A stretch of 64,000 nt of DNA from Rhodobacter sp. (GTDB lineage: Bacteria > Pseudomonadota > Alphaproteobacteria > Rhodobacterales > Rhodobacteraceae), in NCBI GenBank assembly GCA_030065095.1, contig JASJDP010000002.1, forward strand, positions 96,898-160,897, read 5' to 3'. The position numbers and the translations under genes are program-made. Below the pieces are notes generated by a model that saw nothing but the letters and a program-made list of their open reading frames with translations, made no database searches and had not been told where the DNA came from. Shown here in pieces: positions 8,467 to 18,005 of the stretch (position 1 is the first letter of the stretch; every line of letters begins with the position of its first letter).

Positions 8467-9150
8467 TTACATTTTCCCGTCGCGCCGTGTCCGGAAATCC
8501 GTCAGTGTCTTGCCTTGCTCTTCGACGAATAGCGCTGGAAGAACTTCAAGCCTTGAAATACGATCGACTCGTAATACATTGAAATCGTTTGCAAATTCGC
8601 ACCAGGCCGTAACTGTCCAGATGCGGCCCCAGTATTCGAGCAGCAACGGGCGGATGGTGCGCCGGGTCTCTTCGCCGTCCAGGGCGCGATACGTGATGTC
8701 GAGCTTCTGTCGGGCGCGGATCGCGGCGCGGATGGACGGCATGTACTGAAACCCGGCAGCCGCATCGGCAAACGGGTATACGGCGAACCCCCATCCGGTG
8801 GGCGGAGCGCTGCGGTCCTCAGGCAGTACGGCGTCGATCTTGGCCGACAGGCTGTGCGCGGCCTGCTTCAGTTCATCGTCAGCGGCCTCGCCGACAACCG
8901 CCATGCCCAGATGCAGAGCCTCCAACTCGGTCAGGGTCAGGTTCAGCGGGGGCAGGGTGATCGGCGCGGTCATCCTGTATCCGATTCCACGCTCGCCCTC
9001 GACGGGCACACCGGAGGCGGCAAGCGTGTCCATGTCGCGATAGACGGTGCGCAGCGACACGTCCAGCCGCGCCGCCATGTCGGCGGCACGATGCAGACGT
9101 CCGTCGCGCAGGATCTGGATCAATTCGTACAGGCGATCGGCACGGCGCAT
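8467..9150 (-). CDS. YafY-type transcriptional regulator (HTH + WYL)
   Basis: A 227-aa DNA-binding protein. Residues 1-60 form a DeoR/HTH_11 winged helix (RADRLYELIQILRDG, then DVSLRTVYRDMDTLAASG). The WYL domain starts about residue 135 (KLDITYRALDGEE) and ends with the typical W-x-V-TAWCE strand. WYL domains sense nucleic acid or small ligands, and YafY-like members commonly regulate neighbouring genes. An 8-bp inverted repeat lies about 40 bp upstream of its own start. Its target is not evident; tatA is divergent and the avidin gene is downstream on the same strand with a 132-bp gap. Confidence 0.9.
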   Translation of the reverse strand: MRRADRLYELIQILRDGRLHRAADMAARLDVSLRTVYRDMDTLAASGVPVEGERGIGYRMTAPITLPPLNLTLTELEALHLGMAVVGEAADDELKQAAHSLSAKIDAVLPEDRSAPPTGWGFAVYPFADAAAGFQYMPSIRAAIRARQKLDITYRALDGEETRRTIRPLLLEYWGRIWTVTAWCEFANDFNVLRVDRISRLEVLPALFVEEQGKTLTDFRTRRDGKM

Positions 9151-9191
9151 GCGCTGGGTGATTCGGTCGTGATTGCGGTCTGTTCAACCGC

Positions 9192-9230
9192 ACAACTGCC
9201 ATTTTCCTTGCAGTTGTCAACTTATTGACA
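9192..9230. promoter_or_regulatory. inverted repeats between the YafY-type gene and tatA
   Basis: ACAACTGC (9192-9199) and GCAGTTGT (9210-9217) form a perfect 8-bp inverted repeat with a 10-nt spacer. Overlapping it, TGTCAA (9215-9220) and TTGACA (9225-9230) form a second one. Both lie 40-80 bp upstream of the regulator start, a normal position for an autoregulatory operator. TTGACA could also serve as a -35 box toward tatA. Confidence 0.4.
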
Positions 9231-9376
9231 TTTCCAACTTCAAAAACCCGGGAAATCCATGCCCGAATTGCCGCATAAAGGGCTTTTGCCGCTTTCACAC
9301 TGCGGGCGGACTCCATAAATACATCCAGTGATCCGCTTCGGGCCGGCCTGTGCGGCCCTGCAAAGGGAGATACCCC

Positions 9377-9592
9377 ATGCTGAACAATATCGGCCTTCCC
9401 GGCCTTCTTCTTATCGCTGTCGTCGTTCTCGTGCTGTTCGGGCGCGGCAAGATCTCGTCGCTGATGGGCGAGGTCGGCAAGGGCATCACCGCCTTCAAGA
9501 AGGGCGTCGATGACGGCAAGAAGGAAATCGAGGACAACGCCGCCGACGTCGCGCGCGACGTGACGCCGGAAGAAGAAAAGGACAAGGCCTGA
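9377..9592 (+). CDS. tatA: Sec-independent translocase subunit TatA
   Basis: A 71-aa protein. One transmembrane helix spans residues 6-22 and is followed by the FGRGK hinge, then an amphipathic helix ([18 protein letters not shown]) and an acidic/basic tail. This is the canonical TatA layout and length. TatA oligomerises to form the conducting part of the twin-arginine translocon. The ATG at 9377 follows AAAGGGAGA. It is the first gene of tatABC. The exported multicopper oxidase at 2030-3433 is a likely client. Confidence 0.95.
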   Translation: MLNNIGLPGLLLIAVVVLVLFGRGKISSLMGEVGKGITAFKKGVDDGKKEIEDNAADVARDVTPEEEKDKA

Positions 9593-9624
9593 GACGCCCG
9601 TCCGCGTCTTGAGCCTGCGCCGGG

Positions 9625-10086
9625 ATGTTTGATATCGGCTGGACCGAACTGCTGCTGATCGGCATTGTCGCGCTGATCGTGGTGGGTCCCAAGGACCTGC
9701 CGGGCATGTTCCGCACGCTTGGCCGGTTCACCGGCAAGATGCGCGGCATGGCGCGGGAATTCTCGCGCGCGATGAACGAGGCGGCGGACGAAGCGGGCGT
9801 CAAGGACGTCACAAGCACGCTGAAATCGGCAACGTCGCCGGGCAAGCTGGGGCTCGATACGCTGAACCAGGCCGCCGACAAGTTCGAGAAATGGCAGCCG
9901 GGGCAGGCGTCGAGGCCGAAGGGACCCGCCACCCAGAAACTGAGCGAAGAACGCGCAGAGGCGGCCAAGAAGATCCACGAGCAGACCGCGAAGAAGGCCG
10001 CCGAAAAGCGCGCTGCCGAGGCGGCCGCCAAGGCCGAGGACGCACTGGCACCCGATCCCAAGCCCGCCGCGGATGACAGCGCATGA
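9625..10086 (+). CDS. tatB: Sec-independent translocase subunit TatB
   Basis: A 153-aa membrane protein. The N-terminal transmembrane helix [20 protein letters not shown] is followed by the [19 protein letters not shown] amphipathic helix, and MFDIGWTEL with GPKDLP is the TatB signature. The tail from residue 85 is highly charged and Ala/Lys/Glu-rich, likely an extended helix. With TatC it forms the receptor for folded substrates carrying RR signal peptides. It starts 32 bp after tatA, and its stop overlaps the tatC start by 4 bp, indicating coupled translation. Confidence 0.94.
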   Translation: MFDIGWTELLLIGIVALIVVGPKDLPGMFRTLGRFTGKMRGMAREFSRAMNEAADEAGVKDVTSTLKSATSPGKLGLDTLNQAADKFEKWQPGQASRPKGPATQKLSEERAEAAKKIHEQTAKKAAEKRAAEAAAKAEDALAPDPKPAADDSA

Positions 10087-10973
10087 GCGACACGGACGAA
10101 ATCGATGACAGCAGCGCGCCGCTGATCGAGCATCTGGCAGAGTTGCGCACGCGGCTGATCCACTCGGTGATCGCCTTCATCATCGGCATGGTGATCTGTT
10201 TCACCGTGTGGAACCCGATCTTCAATTTCCTGACCCAGCCGCTGTGCGACGCGCGCGGTGCGATGGGCGACGATTGCGGGCTGATCCTGATCAAGCTGCA
10301 GGAAGGGTTTTTCGTCGCGATCTCGATCTCGCTTCTGGGCGGGCTGGCCCTGTCGTTTCCCTATATCAGCTTCCAGATGTGGCGCTTCGTGGCGCCGGGG
10401 CTCTACCGTTCGGAAAAGAACGCGTTCCTGCCCTTCCTTCTGGCGTCGCCGTTCATGTTCTTCCTTGGTGCGGCGTTTGCCTTCTACATCGTCACGCCGC
10501 TGGCCTTCGATTTTTTCCTGGGCTTCCAGCAAGAGGGAACGCTGGCCGCCGAGGGAGAGATCGACAACACCACCGCCGGCATCGCCTTTCAGGGCTCGGC
10601 GCAGGAATACCTGCGTCTGACGATCAAGTTCATCGTCGCCTTCGGCTTGTGCTTTCAGCTGCCGGTTCTGCTGACGCTGATGGGCAAGGCGGGGCTGGTC
10701 AGTTCGTCCGGCCTGCGCAGCGTGCGGAAATACGCCGTGGTCGGCATCCTTGTGCTGGCCGCGCTGGTGACGCCGCCCGACGTTATCACCCAGGTGATCC
10801 TGTTCATCGTGGTCTACGGGCTTTACGAGGTGTCGATCCAGCTTGTGAAGCGGGTCGAACGGAAACGCGACCAGCAGCTGCGCGAGGAAGGGATCCTGGG
10901 CGAGGACGAAAGCCTCGACGACATGTTCGAGGAATTCGACGACGACGAAGAGGCCGGGGAGACCAAGGCGTGA
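10083..10973 (+). CDS. tatC: Sec-independent translocase subunit TatC
   Basis: A 296-aa inner-membrane protein with six predicted transmembrane helices. It opens with the conserved cytoplasmic motif [15 protein letters not shown] and carries the family signatures [22 protein letters not shown] and DVITQVIL. The C-terminus beyond residue 265 is an acidic extension ([18 protein letters not shown]) longer than in E. coli TatC and typical of alphaproteobacteria. TatC recognises the twin-arginine motif. It overlaps tatB upstream and the DUF815 gene downstream, each by 4 bp. Confidence 0.96.
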   Translation: MSDTDEIDDSSAPLIEHLAELRTRLIHSVIAFIIGMVICFTVWNPIFNFLTQPLCDARGAMGDDCGLILIKLQEGFFVAISISLLGGLALSFPYISFQMWRFVAPGLYRSEKNAFLPFLLASPFMFFLGAAFAFYIVTPLAFDFFLGFQQEGTLAAEGEIDNTTAGIAFQGSAQEYLRLTIKFIVAFGLCFQLPVLLTLMGKAGLVSSSGLRSVRKYAVVGILVLAALVTPPDVITQVILFIVVYGLYEVSIQLVKRVERKRDQQLREEGILGEDESLDDMFEEFDDDEEAGETKA

Positions 10974-11809
10974 GCAAAAAAAAGCTGCGGCGGATCGCGG
11001 AGGCGCTGGAACGTATCGCCCCCGTGCCCGGGCCCGTACCCGATTTCGCCGCCGCAGACGCCTTTGTCTGGCATGTCGAACCTGACCGTTTGGAACCGGT
11101 CGCAAAGGTCAACCGCGTGGGCCTGCCGCTTTTGATCGGCATCGACCGGGTGCGCGACATCCTTTTGGAGAACACGCTGCAGTTCGCCCGCGGTCTGCCG
11201 GCGAACAACGCGCTTCTCTGGGGCGCGCGCGGGATGGGCAAGTCGAGCCTGGTCAAGGCGGTGCATGCCGAGGCCGTGGCGCAGGGGCACGGGTTGAAGA
11301 TCGTCGAGGTCCAGCGCGAGGATCTGCCATCCATCGGCCGCCTGCTGAACCTTCTCCGCGCCGCCTCGGCGCGGTTTTTGCTGTTTTGCGACGATCTCAG
11401 CTTTTCGCATGACGATCAGCACTACAAATCGCTCAAGGCCGTGCTGGACGGCGGCATCGAGGGGCGTCCCGACAACGTCGTCTTCTATGCCACCTCGAAC
11501 CGCCGCCACCTGATGCCGCGCGACATGATCGAGAACGAGCGCTCCAGTGCAATCTCGCCCAGCGAGGCGACCGAGGAAAAGGTGTCGCTGTCGGACCGGT
11601 TCGGCCTTTGGCTGGGTTTCCACCCCTGCAGCCAGGACGAGTATCTCGCCATGATCCGCGGCTATTGCGACGCCTACGGGGTTGCCGCCGACGATGCGAC
11701 GCTGCGCGCCGAGGCTATCGAATGGCAGGCCACGCGCGGCGCGCGGTCTGGCCGCGTCGCCTGGCAGTACTTTACCGATCTGGCAGGCCGGCGCGGCGTC
11801 ACGCTTTAG
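10970..11809 (+). CDS. DUF815-family P-loop ATPase
   Basis: A 279-aa AAA+-like ATPase. The family core starts near residue 45 ([21 protein letters not shown]). Walker A is GARGMGKSS at 85-93, a Walker B-like [10 protein letters not shown] follows, and [14 protein letters not shown] is the family's sensor-like hallmark. Length matches the family. Its GTG start overlaps the tatC stop (GTGA), so it is the fourth gene of the tat operon. The family has no established biochemical role. The tight coupling hints at, but does not prove, a role connected with export or quality control of Tat substrates. Confidence 0.9.
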   Translation: MSKKKLRRIAEALERIAPVPGPVPDFAAADAFVWHVEPDRLEPVAKVNRVGLPLLIGIDRVRDILLENTLQFARGLPANNALLWGARGMGKSSLVKAVHAEAVAQGHGLKIVEVQREDLPSIGRLLNLLRAASARFLLFCDDLSFSHDDQHYKSLKAVLDGGIEGRPDNVVFYATSNRRHLMPRDMIENERSSAISPSEATEEKVSLSDRFGLWLGFHPCSQDEYLAMIRGYCDAYGVAADDATLRAEAIEWQATRGARSGRVAWQYFTDLAGRRGVTL

Positions 11810-11922
11810 CGCCCGAGTTGCCCGACGGCACCAATCGCGCTAGCCTGCGGTTCATAGTCATTCGACCATTCCAGCGCCGCTTGCAGCGTCCGGGCGGCCC
11901 AGCGCATATCGGGAGATTGCCC

Positions 11923-12381
11923 ATGTTGCTAAAAACTGCTTGCAAAGCCGCCGCCATCCTTTTGGCCACAGGTGTCACCACCGGGGCCTGGGCCGACGGC
12001 CACACGCGATCCGCCCTCGTCGTGGCAGAAGAGTTCGAGGGCACCGTGATATCTTTCGAAATAAGGGAGGCCCCAAAAGGCCTGCGCAATCTGACCCTGA
12101 CCGTATCCGGCCCGAACGAATTCTCCGCCACCTATTTTTCCGACGACGCGGCCCTCAAGATCGACCTGCGCGACTATGGCAGGCCGTTCGACGGCGCTTA
12201 CCGTTACGACATAACGGCCGCGACCGGCGCGCGAATCGAGATCAATACGCCCATCGACGAGAACGGACGTGCCGGCACTGCGCGCAACCAGGTGCTGGTT
12301 CCGGTATCGGTCGACGGCAATTTTGTGATCCGCGACGGTGAGATCGTGAGCGTGGACAAAGACGAGAAAGAAGACGGCTAG
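11923..12381 (+). CDS. secreted protein of unknown function (paralog A)
   Basis: A 152-aa protein with a signal peptide cleaved near residue 25 (TTGAWADG). The rest is predicted beta-rich. The segment LRNLTLTVSGPNEFSATYFS resembles VRGITIRIEGPEKYEAMVFS in the next gene. Both then have a short strand, YRYDIT or YHYEIT, and a C-terminal FVIRDGEI or FVRRGGIL. The two are therefore diverged tandem duplicates. I recognise no known family. A periplasmic or extracellular location is inferred only from the signal peptide. It follows the DUF815 gene by 113 bp without an evident terminator. Confidence 0.75.
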   Translation: MLLKTACKAAAILLATGVTTGAWADGHTRSALVVAEEFEGTVISFEIREAPKGLRNLTLTVSGPNEFSATYFSDDAALKIDLRDYGRPFDGAYRYDITAATGARIEINTPIDENGRAGTARNQVLVPVSVDGNFVIRDGEIVSVDKDEKEDG

Positions 12382-12520
12382 GCCGCCAGCCCCCGGTTGA
12401 AGGTGCGCGGCCCGTTCCGCCATCCCCGCAGCTTTGAGTTGCCCAAATGGCGCTTTCAGCCTAGGGTTTGCCCGGGAAAGATCCGTTCCGTCAAATTGGT
12501 TCGAAACGAAGGAGTTTTTC

Positions 12521-13075
12521 ATGTTCAGAGCTTTTGCGATCGCCTTGGCAGCGCTCGGCGCCAGCGTCGGAGGCGCCCAAGCTATCGAGATCAGCGATGG
12601 AGATATCGTCGTTAAGCAGCTTTCGTCGGGAACGCGTCTCGGCTTCGAGCCCGTCAAGTTCCCCGATGAGGTGCGCGGCATAACCATTCGGATCGAGGGT
12701 CCGGAGAAATACGAGGCCATGGTCTTTTCCGGAAATCGCCTGCCCGAGGTCGAGTTGACCAAGTTCGGCAAGGTGACCGACGGCGAATATCACTACGAGA
12801 TCACCGGCGGCACCAGCGAAAGAACCTTGCGGAAAGAAAAGCTGAACAACGGCCGGGGAGAGGACGATCCATCGGTCTACCGTTTCGGCAGCTTCGCCTT
12901 GGGCGGCAAGATCTTCGTCAGACGCGGCGGAATCCTCGAATTCGAGCAGATGGTCGAGAAGGGCAGCGAAGAGACGATCCCGGGTAAGGAGGTCGACGAC
13001 GTCGACGAAGGTTACGAAGAGCCGAAAGACCCCGGTGGCGAGCCCAAGGAAACCAACGACACGGACAAAGGCTGA
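12521..13075 (+). CDS. secreted protein of unknown function (paralog B)
   Basis: A 184-aa protein. The signal peptide ends at about residue 20 (GGAQAIE). The beta-rich core is related to the preceding protein (GITIRIEGPEKYEAMVFS; GEYHYEITGGTSE; KIFVRRGGILEF). Its C-terminal 40 residues are an acidic, low-complexity tail (VDDVDEGYEEPKDPGG) absent from paralog A except for a short DKDEKEDG end. AAGGAG precedes the ATG. No family is recognised. The separate 139-bp gap suggests it may have its own promoter. Confidence 0.75.
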   Translation: MFRAFAIALAALGASVGGAQAIEISDGDIVVKQLSSGTRLGFEPVKFPDEVRGITIRIEGPEKYEAMVFSGNRLPEVELTKFGKVTDGEYHYEITGGTSERTLRKEKLNNGRGEDDPSVYRFGSFALGGKIFVRRGGILEFEQMVEKGSEETIPGKEVDDVDEGYEEPKDPGGEPKETNDTDKG

Positions 13076-13089
13076 GCCGGGACAACACA

Positions 13090-13123
13090 ACCGCCTGCCC
13101 GGATCGTGTCCGGGGCGGGTGGC
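13090..13123. terminator. possible bidirectional terminator between convergent genes
   Basis: A GC-rich imperfect stem (CGCCTGCCCGGA paired with TCCGGGGCGGG, loop TCGTG) lies in the 68-bp gap between the second secreted-protein gene and the RTX/Hint gene. No clear U-tract is seen, so this is tentative. Confidence 0.35.
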
Positions 13124-13143
13124 CAGGTCGGACCGGGGTCGGG

Positions 13144-15663
13144 TCAGGCGGCACTTGTCGAAGCCGTGTCCACCCGGCGTAGCGACAGCTGTTTAAGCAC
13201 CTCGCGTCGCTTCAGATAAGGCCGCGCGGGGGGGCCGTAAGCCTTGGTCAGCGGCTGGTCTCCCAGGCCCGGAACCGCGGCCTTGATTTCCCTCACGATC
13301 CGCTCGGGAAACATCTTCAGGGATTGCGGACCCGGATAGAAACTCTCGGTCGCGGCGCCATTGGCAAAGATCACCTGATGGCGGGCGAACATCAAATGGG
13401 TATAGGTCACACGCTTCTTGCCCTGTGCAATCCGCACCGGACCCGCGATCTCGGCCAGATGCTTGGCGCGGGCGAGCGCCTCGTCCGCCATGCCGTGCGC
13501 GTCGCCCACCAGCATTGCGTGCTGAGGCGAGACCAGCAGCGACGCATAATTCCCCAGAACTCCCGCGGGGATCAGCACCGGTTTGTGGTCTGGCTGCGCC
13601 AGCAACTCTCGCGGCCCCAACATGCGCCGGCCGATCCACAGGATGTCCTCGGCGGGCCCGTCCAGCGTGGTCACCCGATCCCCGATCTTCAGGGTTTCGA
13701 CCGGCACGTCGCCCCCGGGCGTGCGAATCAGCGTCCCGTCGGTAAAACACGGCACCCCTGCATCGTTCAGCGCCTGCGCGCCGGTCACCTCGGCCGGGGC
13801 GACGCCCTGCAACACGACGCTTTCGCCGTTCGGAAAGGTCAGCAGCGCGTTGCCCGACCCATCGTCGCTGACCACCACATCCCACGCATCGACCGGGTTG
13901 CCGCCCGCGTCGGTTAACCCGCTGACGTCCAGCTGGTCGTTGAACGCGCCGTCGCCGTCGTCGTCGCCGGTGTCGAAATCGGTGATGACGTCGGCGCCCG
14001 AGCCGTCGGCCAGCACGAACACATCGCTGCCGCCGCCGCCGGTCATCGTGTCGTCGCCGGCGCCCCCGTCGATGGTGTCCTGGCCAATGCCCGCGTCGAT
14101 CACATCTGCGCCGTCGCCGCCCGCAAGGCTGTCGGCATCGCCAGAGCTGGGATCTACGATTGAATCGAAGTAGATATCGCTTAGAAAGATCGCTTGTGTG
14201 CCGTTCAGTCCGTTGGAGTAGATCACCTCGATCGTCGCAACGGGCCCGGCGATCTCGACCAGTACCGAGCCGTTGGCGTCCTGCGGATCGTCAAGCGCCC
14301 CACCAGCGGTAATTGTATTGCCCGCCACCGTGTCGTCGCCTGCGGGCGTCAGCGTCACAGCGACCGCCTGACCATCCTCGTCATAGGCGTTGACGGTGAT
14401 GACGTCCTGATGGTTCCCCGCGAAGAAATCGACGTCTTGGATTCGGAACGAGACGTTTTCGACCTCGTTCTGCATGCTGCTGCCGGCAGTGGCGGCAAAA
14501 TCAATGGTTGTCGTCGACGTTGCCGCGTCGCCGTCACCGTAGAGCCGCACCATCGAATTTGGATCAAAGCTCTCGCCGCTCGCGACATAGCCGGTATCCG
14601 ACGTTTCTATGTTGAAGGTCGGAGTGTTGTTGCCATCGTCGGTGAAGGCGACGGAGACCTCGATATCACCGGTGACCTGCGTAAACCCGGCGGAAACATC
14701 TGCCCCATCGGCACCCTCGGCGCTCCAGTCGAGGAATTCGGTGCCGGCCGTCGGCGGGGTGGCGTCATTGCCTAGGATCGTATCGTTGCCGTCGCCGCCC
14801 AGCACGGTATCGTTGCCGTCGCCGCCCTGCAGGCTGTCGTTATCCGCGCCGCCCTCGATCGAGTCGTCGCCCGCGCCACCGACGATCGTATCGTTGCCCG
14901 CTTCGCCGTAGATCGTGTCGTTGCCGTCGCCGCCAGAGATCCGGTCGAGCGATCCCGCCCCGGAAAAGTCGCCGTCGTCGCCATAGATCAGGTCGTCGCC
15001 GGTTCCGCCGTCGATGGCGTCGGTGCCGGTGCCGCCGAATACGGTGTCTGCGCCAAGACCGGCAGAGACATTGTCGTTGCCCGCGCCCGCCTCGACCCAG
15101 TTGTTGTTGCCGTCCGCCCCGCCGCCGAACCCGTCGTCGATCTGGTCGTTCTGCGGGTCGCCGGTATAGCTGGCGTTGATGACGTCATTCCCGGCAGTGC
15201 CCGACACGATGTGATCGGGTGCGTCGTAGTCGGCATAGGTAAAGACGGGATCGCCCGCGCCGTTGTTCGGCGTCGTGTCGAAGGCCAGTGTCTGATAGAT
15301 CCGCCCGGCGACAAGCTGCATCTCCGACAGCGTATAGTATCCGGTCAGCGGACCGGCATTGATCCGGAACGTCACGACTTGAAAGACGTCGCCGGTGACC
15401 GTGTCCTGCAGGGTCCAGCTTTCCTCGGCGTAGACCTGCGTACCGCTGCTCGAGGTTCCGTTCAGCTCGACATATGCGGTCGCGGTTTCGCCGCCCGACG
15501 CCGTCTCGTCCAGTGTCAGGCCATCAGAGCCCGCCTCGTTGTCGGTGATCGTCGCCTTGCCGAGCGCGTCGCCCGGTCCGGTCCAGGTCGCCGTGCCGTT
15601 GACGGTCTGGCTGAGAATGAAATAGGGGTCGGCATTGTAGAAGCGGACGTTGTGATCAGGCAT
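13144..15663 (-). CDS. large RTX (calcium-binding repeat) protein with C-terminal Hint domain
   Basis: An 839-aa protein with no N-terminal signal peptide, consistent with type I secretion. Residues 1-165 are a beta-rich domain of unknown type. RTX nonapeptides (GGxGxDxxx) cluster at about 190-300 ([19 protein letters not shown]) and again at about 510-560 ([22 protein letters not shown]). A beta-sandwich-like insert lies between them. The Hint domain starts at [15 protein letters not shown] (about residue 645) with [32 protein letters not shown] and [22 protein letters not shown] blocks bind calcium outside the cell, and Hint may self-cleave. No type I secretion genes are adjacent. Its C-terminal Hint domain is related to the 343-aa Hint protein at 4472-5503. 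Confidence 0.9.
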   Translation of the reverse strand: MPDHNVRFYNADPYFILSQTVNGTATWTGPGDALGKATITDNEAGSDGLTLDETASGGETATAYVELNGTSSSGTQVYAEESWTLQDTVTGDVFQVVTFRINAGPLTGYYTLSEMQLVAGRIYQTLAFDTTPNNGAGDPVFTYADYDAPDHIVSGTAGNDVINASYTGDPQNDQIDDGFGGGADGNNNWVEAGAGNDNVSAGLGADTVFGGTGTDAIDGGTGDDLIYGDDGDFSGAGSLDRISGGDGNDTIYGEAGNDTIVGGAGDDSIEGGADNDSLQGGDGNDTVLGGDGNDTILGNDATPPTAGTEFLDWSAEGADGADVSAGFTQVTGDIEVSVAFTDDGNNTPTFNIETSDTGYVASGESFDPNSMVRLYGDGDAATSTTTIDFAATAGSSMQNEVENVSFRIQDVDFFAGNHQDVITVNAYDEDGQAVAVTLTPAGDDTVAGNTITAGGALDDPQDANGSVLVEIAGPVATIEVIYSNGLNGTQAIFLSDIYFDSIVDPSSGDADSLAGGDGADVIDAGIGQDTIDGGAGDDTMTGGGGSDVFVLADGSGADVITDFDTGDDDGDGAFNDQLDVSGLTDAGGNPVDAWDVVVSDDGSGNALLTFPNGESVVLQGVAPAEVTGAQALNDAGVPCFTDGTLIRTPGGDVPVETLKIGDRVTTLDGPAEDILWIGRRMLGPRELLAQPDHKPVLIPAGVLGNYASLLVSPQHAMLVGDAHGMADEALARAKHLAEIAGPVRIAQGKKRVTYTHLMFARHQVIFANGAATESFYPGPQSLKMFPERIVREIKAAVPGLGDQPLTKAYGPPARPYLKRREVLKQLSLRRVDTASTSAA

Positions 15664-16116
15664 TGCGCACCTCGCAGATCAACGCCGTGCGATGGCTGCG
15701 CGTCAGCCAGACGGTCAGCCGGAGCCGCGAAGACGTGCCGCGCTTGCTGACGTTCTGTCTGATCTGCCCTTCCAACATACCCCTGGCCTACGTTCCCGCG
15801 GGATTGTTCTGGTCGAGGAAACGGTCGGGCAGAGGGAAACAATTGGGTAGTTTTTAGGTAATTGATCCGCAAATTATAGGCGAATTCAGCGCGCTGCCCT
15901 GAAATTGTCCAAAATACCCGGCTGATCGGAGGGCTATCCCCTGAATGTTTCCGGATCGCAGCCGTCGTCGCCATGAGGTTGCCGCGCCGCTTGGCCGCGA
16001 GCGTTTCCGGTCAAGGATCAATCCGGCGGGAACGGCCCTCCGGCGACCGGCGCGCCGATCTTGGTTGGCCTGATTGCGGATGGTTGCGGGTGCCCTGGTT
16101 CAGACCGTTGCGGGGA
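15664..16116. promoter_or_regulatory. 453-bp intergenic region with AT-rich promoter candidate
   Basis: The gap lies upstream of the RTX/Hint gene and downstream of the nlpD-like gene. On the minus strand a perfect TATAAT occurs at 15873-15878, inside the only AT-rich patch (15836-15890). No good -35 box is seen at standard spacing. If used, the transcript would have a 5' leader of about 200 nt. Nothing coding was supported in the gap. Confidence 0.3.
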
Positions 16117-17304
16117 TCAGTTCAGGTATGGCACCGGATCGGCGCTTTCAAAGCCTTCGCGCACCTCGAAATGCAGAAAGCTCGGGCTTGTCTCGCGCAC
16201 CTCGGCGATGGTCTGGCCCCGGGTCACGGTCGCACCCTTCTCGAATTTCACGTCGTCGATATTCGCATAGACCGTCAGCAGGTTGCCGGGATGCCGCAGG
16301 ACCAGGATCGGCACCTGGTCCGTGTCGCGCGTGATCGCGGCCACGGTCCCGTCCGCTGCCGCCCGCACCGCCGTGCCCGGCGTCGCGGCGATGTCGATGC
16401 CGTCGTTCGTGCCCTTCTCGTAGCCCCGGATGATGCTGCCCGTCACGGGCATCATCAGCCGCGAAATGCCGGACGCCTCGGTCCGGTCCGCGCCCAGGTT
16501 CGGCGAAGGCGGCGCCACGCTGGCCACGGTCACGTCTTCTTCGTCCGGAAGCGGTTTCGACGCGCTCGGCGGCTCCGGTGCCACGCTGCCTTCGCCGGGT
16601 TCCGGCGTCGCCGGCTCGGGCTCGAGGCCGGCTGTGTCCACCGCGTCGGCCGCCACCGGGATCAGCAGGAACTGTCCCTCGCGGACGGTCAGGTCGGGGC
16701 CGAGACCGTTCCAGTCGGCCAGCGATCGCACCGAGACGTTGTAGAGCCGCGAGATCGAATAGGCGGTCTCGCCCCGCTCCACCTTGTGGCGGATCGGTTC
16801 GCGTCCGGTCTGGGCGGGCGGGGTGCGGCTTGCGGTCGGCTGAGGCGTCTCGCGCTCTGCCCGGTCCAGCGCGCTGTCCGCAAGCGACGCGATGTCGATC
16901 TCTTCGGCGGGCCGGATCGGCCCGGTTCCATCCGCCCCCGTCGCCGGTGACGGCTCGCTCACGCGGGCGGGCAGGGCAACCACCTCGCCGCGGCGCAGGG
17001 TCGCCTCCATCGGGATGCCGTTGTAGCGGGCCAGCTCGTCCGCATCGACGCCGACCCTGGCGGCAACATCGGCGATCTTGTCGCCGCGCCGTGCCACCGC
17101 AACCTGGTAGTTCGGGTACGAGATGATCCCGCGGTCATCGGGGTCGGGGCGTTTCTCGGTGGGCTGACGAACCGCATCGGTGGTGTCGAATCCGCCGCCA
17201 ATATCGCGCAAGTCCAGATCGAAACCATCCGAGCACGCGCTCAGAAGCAGCAGGCCGACGCCCAGCATCAGACCATAGCTCGTCCGTCGGCGGAAATCTG
17301 CCAT
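16117..17304 (-). CDS. nlpD: NlpD-like LysM/M23 lipoprotein
   Basis: A 395-aa lipoprotein: lipobox LSAC with Cys24. Two LysM peptidoglycan-binding domains follow (about 65-110, GDKIADVAARVGV; and about 205-255, VERGETAYSISRLYNV). A Pro/Glu-rich linker leads to a LytM/M23 domain from about residue 300. In the M23 domain the zinc ligands are degenerate (NDGIDIA in place of HxGxD; a lone His in LHFEV), as in amidase activators rather than active endopeptidases. The likely role is to recruit or activate a cell-wall amidase at division. The internal ATG giving the lipoprotein signal was chosen. It lies 43 bp downstream of pcm. Confidence 0.9.
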   Translation of the reverse strand: MADFRRRTSYGLMLGVGLLLLSACSDGFDLDLRDIGGGFDTTDAVRQPTEKRPDPDDRGIISYPNYQVAVARRGDKIADVAARVGVDADELARYNGIPMEATLRRGEVVALPARVSEPSPATGADGTGPIRPAEEIDIASLADSALDRAERETPQPTASRTPPAQTGREPIRHKVERGETAYSISRLYNVSVRSLADWNGLGPDLTVREGQFLLIPVAADAVDTAGLEPEPATPEPGEGSVAPEPPSASKPLPDEEDVTVASVAPPSPNLGADRTEASGISRLMMPVTGSIIRGYEKGTNDGIDIAATPGTAVRAAADGTVAAITRDTDQVPILVLRHPGNLLTVYANIDDVKFEKGATVTRGQTIAEVRETSPSFLHFEVREGFESADPVPYLN

Positions 17305-17347
17305 CGCTCGCCCTCTTCGCCGCCCCTTGTTTGCCGGGGCCTCGGCG

Positions 17348-17989
17348 TCAGTCCTGTCCAAGCCCCTCGACGAGGGGCACAAAACGCACCGGCCGCAACT
17401 CTTCATAGTCAAAGCCATCGGGGGTTTTCACCACCTTTATCAGGCTTTGCACCGCATCCGACTGGCCAACCGGCAAAACCATGATACCGCCATCCCTGAG
17501 TTGCGCCAAGAGCGGACCTGGCGGATCCTCGGCCGCTGCCGTCACGATGATGCGATCAAACGGCGCCTGGTCCGGCAATCCGTGGCTGCCGTCGCCGGTG
17601 ATCGCGGTGATGTTGACAAGTCCCAGCCGGTCAAAGACGGCGCGCGCCTCGCGCACCAGCCGCCTGTGGCGATCGACGGTATAGACCCGGCGCGCCAGCT
17701 GGCTGAGGATGGCGGCCTGATACCCCGACCCGGTGCCGACCTCGAGAACCTTGTCGCGCGGCCGGACGTCCAGCGCCTGGGTCATCAACCCCACGACGGC
17801 GGGCTGGCTGATCGTCTGGCCGCAGGCGATGGGCAGCGGCATGTCCTCGTAGGCGCGCGCGGAAAACAGCCCCCGGACGAACTCGCCGCGGTCGATCTTT
17901 TCCATCGCCTCCAGCACGCGTTTGTCGGTAACCCCCTTCGAGCGCAGCGCGAAGAGAAACTGCATCTTGCCTTCGGCGTCCATGGTCAT
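17348..17989 (-). CDS. pcm: protein-L-isoaspartate O-methyltransferase
   Basis: A 213-aa SAM-dependent methyltransferase that repairs isoaspartyl residues in aged proteins. SAM motif I is [10 protein letters not shown] (81-90). The family motifs [17 protein letters not shown] (47-63) and [10 protein letters not shown] are intact, and GGIMVLPVG matches the C-terminal conserved block. Its length is normal. It starts 16 bp after the surE stop and precedes the nlpD-like gene, reproducing the conserved surE-pcm-nlpD stationary-phase survival arrangement. No rpoS follows, as expected for alphaproteobacteria. Confidence 0.95.
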   Translation of the reverse strand: MTMDAEGKMQFLFALRSKGVTDKRVLEAMEKIDRGEFVRGLFSARAYEDMPLPIACGQTISQPAVVGLMTQALDVRPRDKVLEVGTGSGYQAAILSQLARRVYTVDRHRRLVREARAVFDRLGLVNITAITGDGSHGLPDQAPFDRIIVTAAAEDPPGPLLAQLRDGGIMVLPVGQSDAVQSLIKVVKTPDGFDYEELRPVRFVPLVEGLGQD

Positions 17990-18005
17990 CGGCGCGCCTT
18001 CGAAG

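Noticed and set aside
10208..10969. Upstream extension of the DUF815 frame through tatC
   Set aside because: It is an out-of-frame reading of tatC; the GTG at 10970 begins the family-like N-terminus.
17360..17385. CCCCTCGACGAGGGG hairpin at the pcm 3' end
   Set aside because: It lies inside the pcm coding sequence near the stop and can arise from codon choice; no U-tract.
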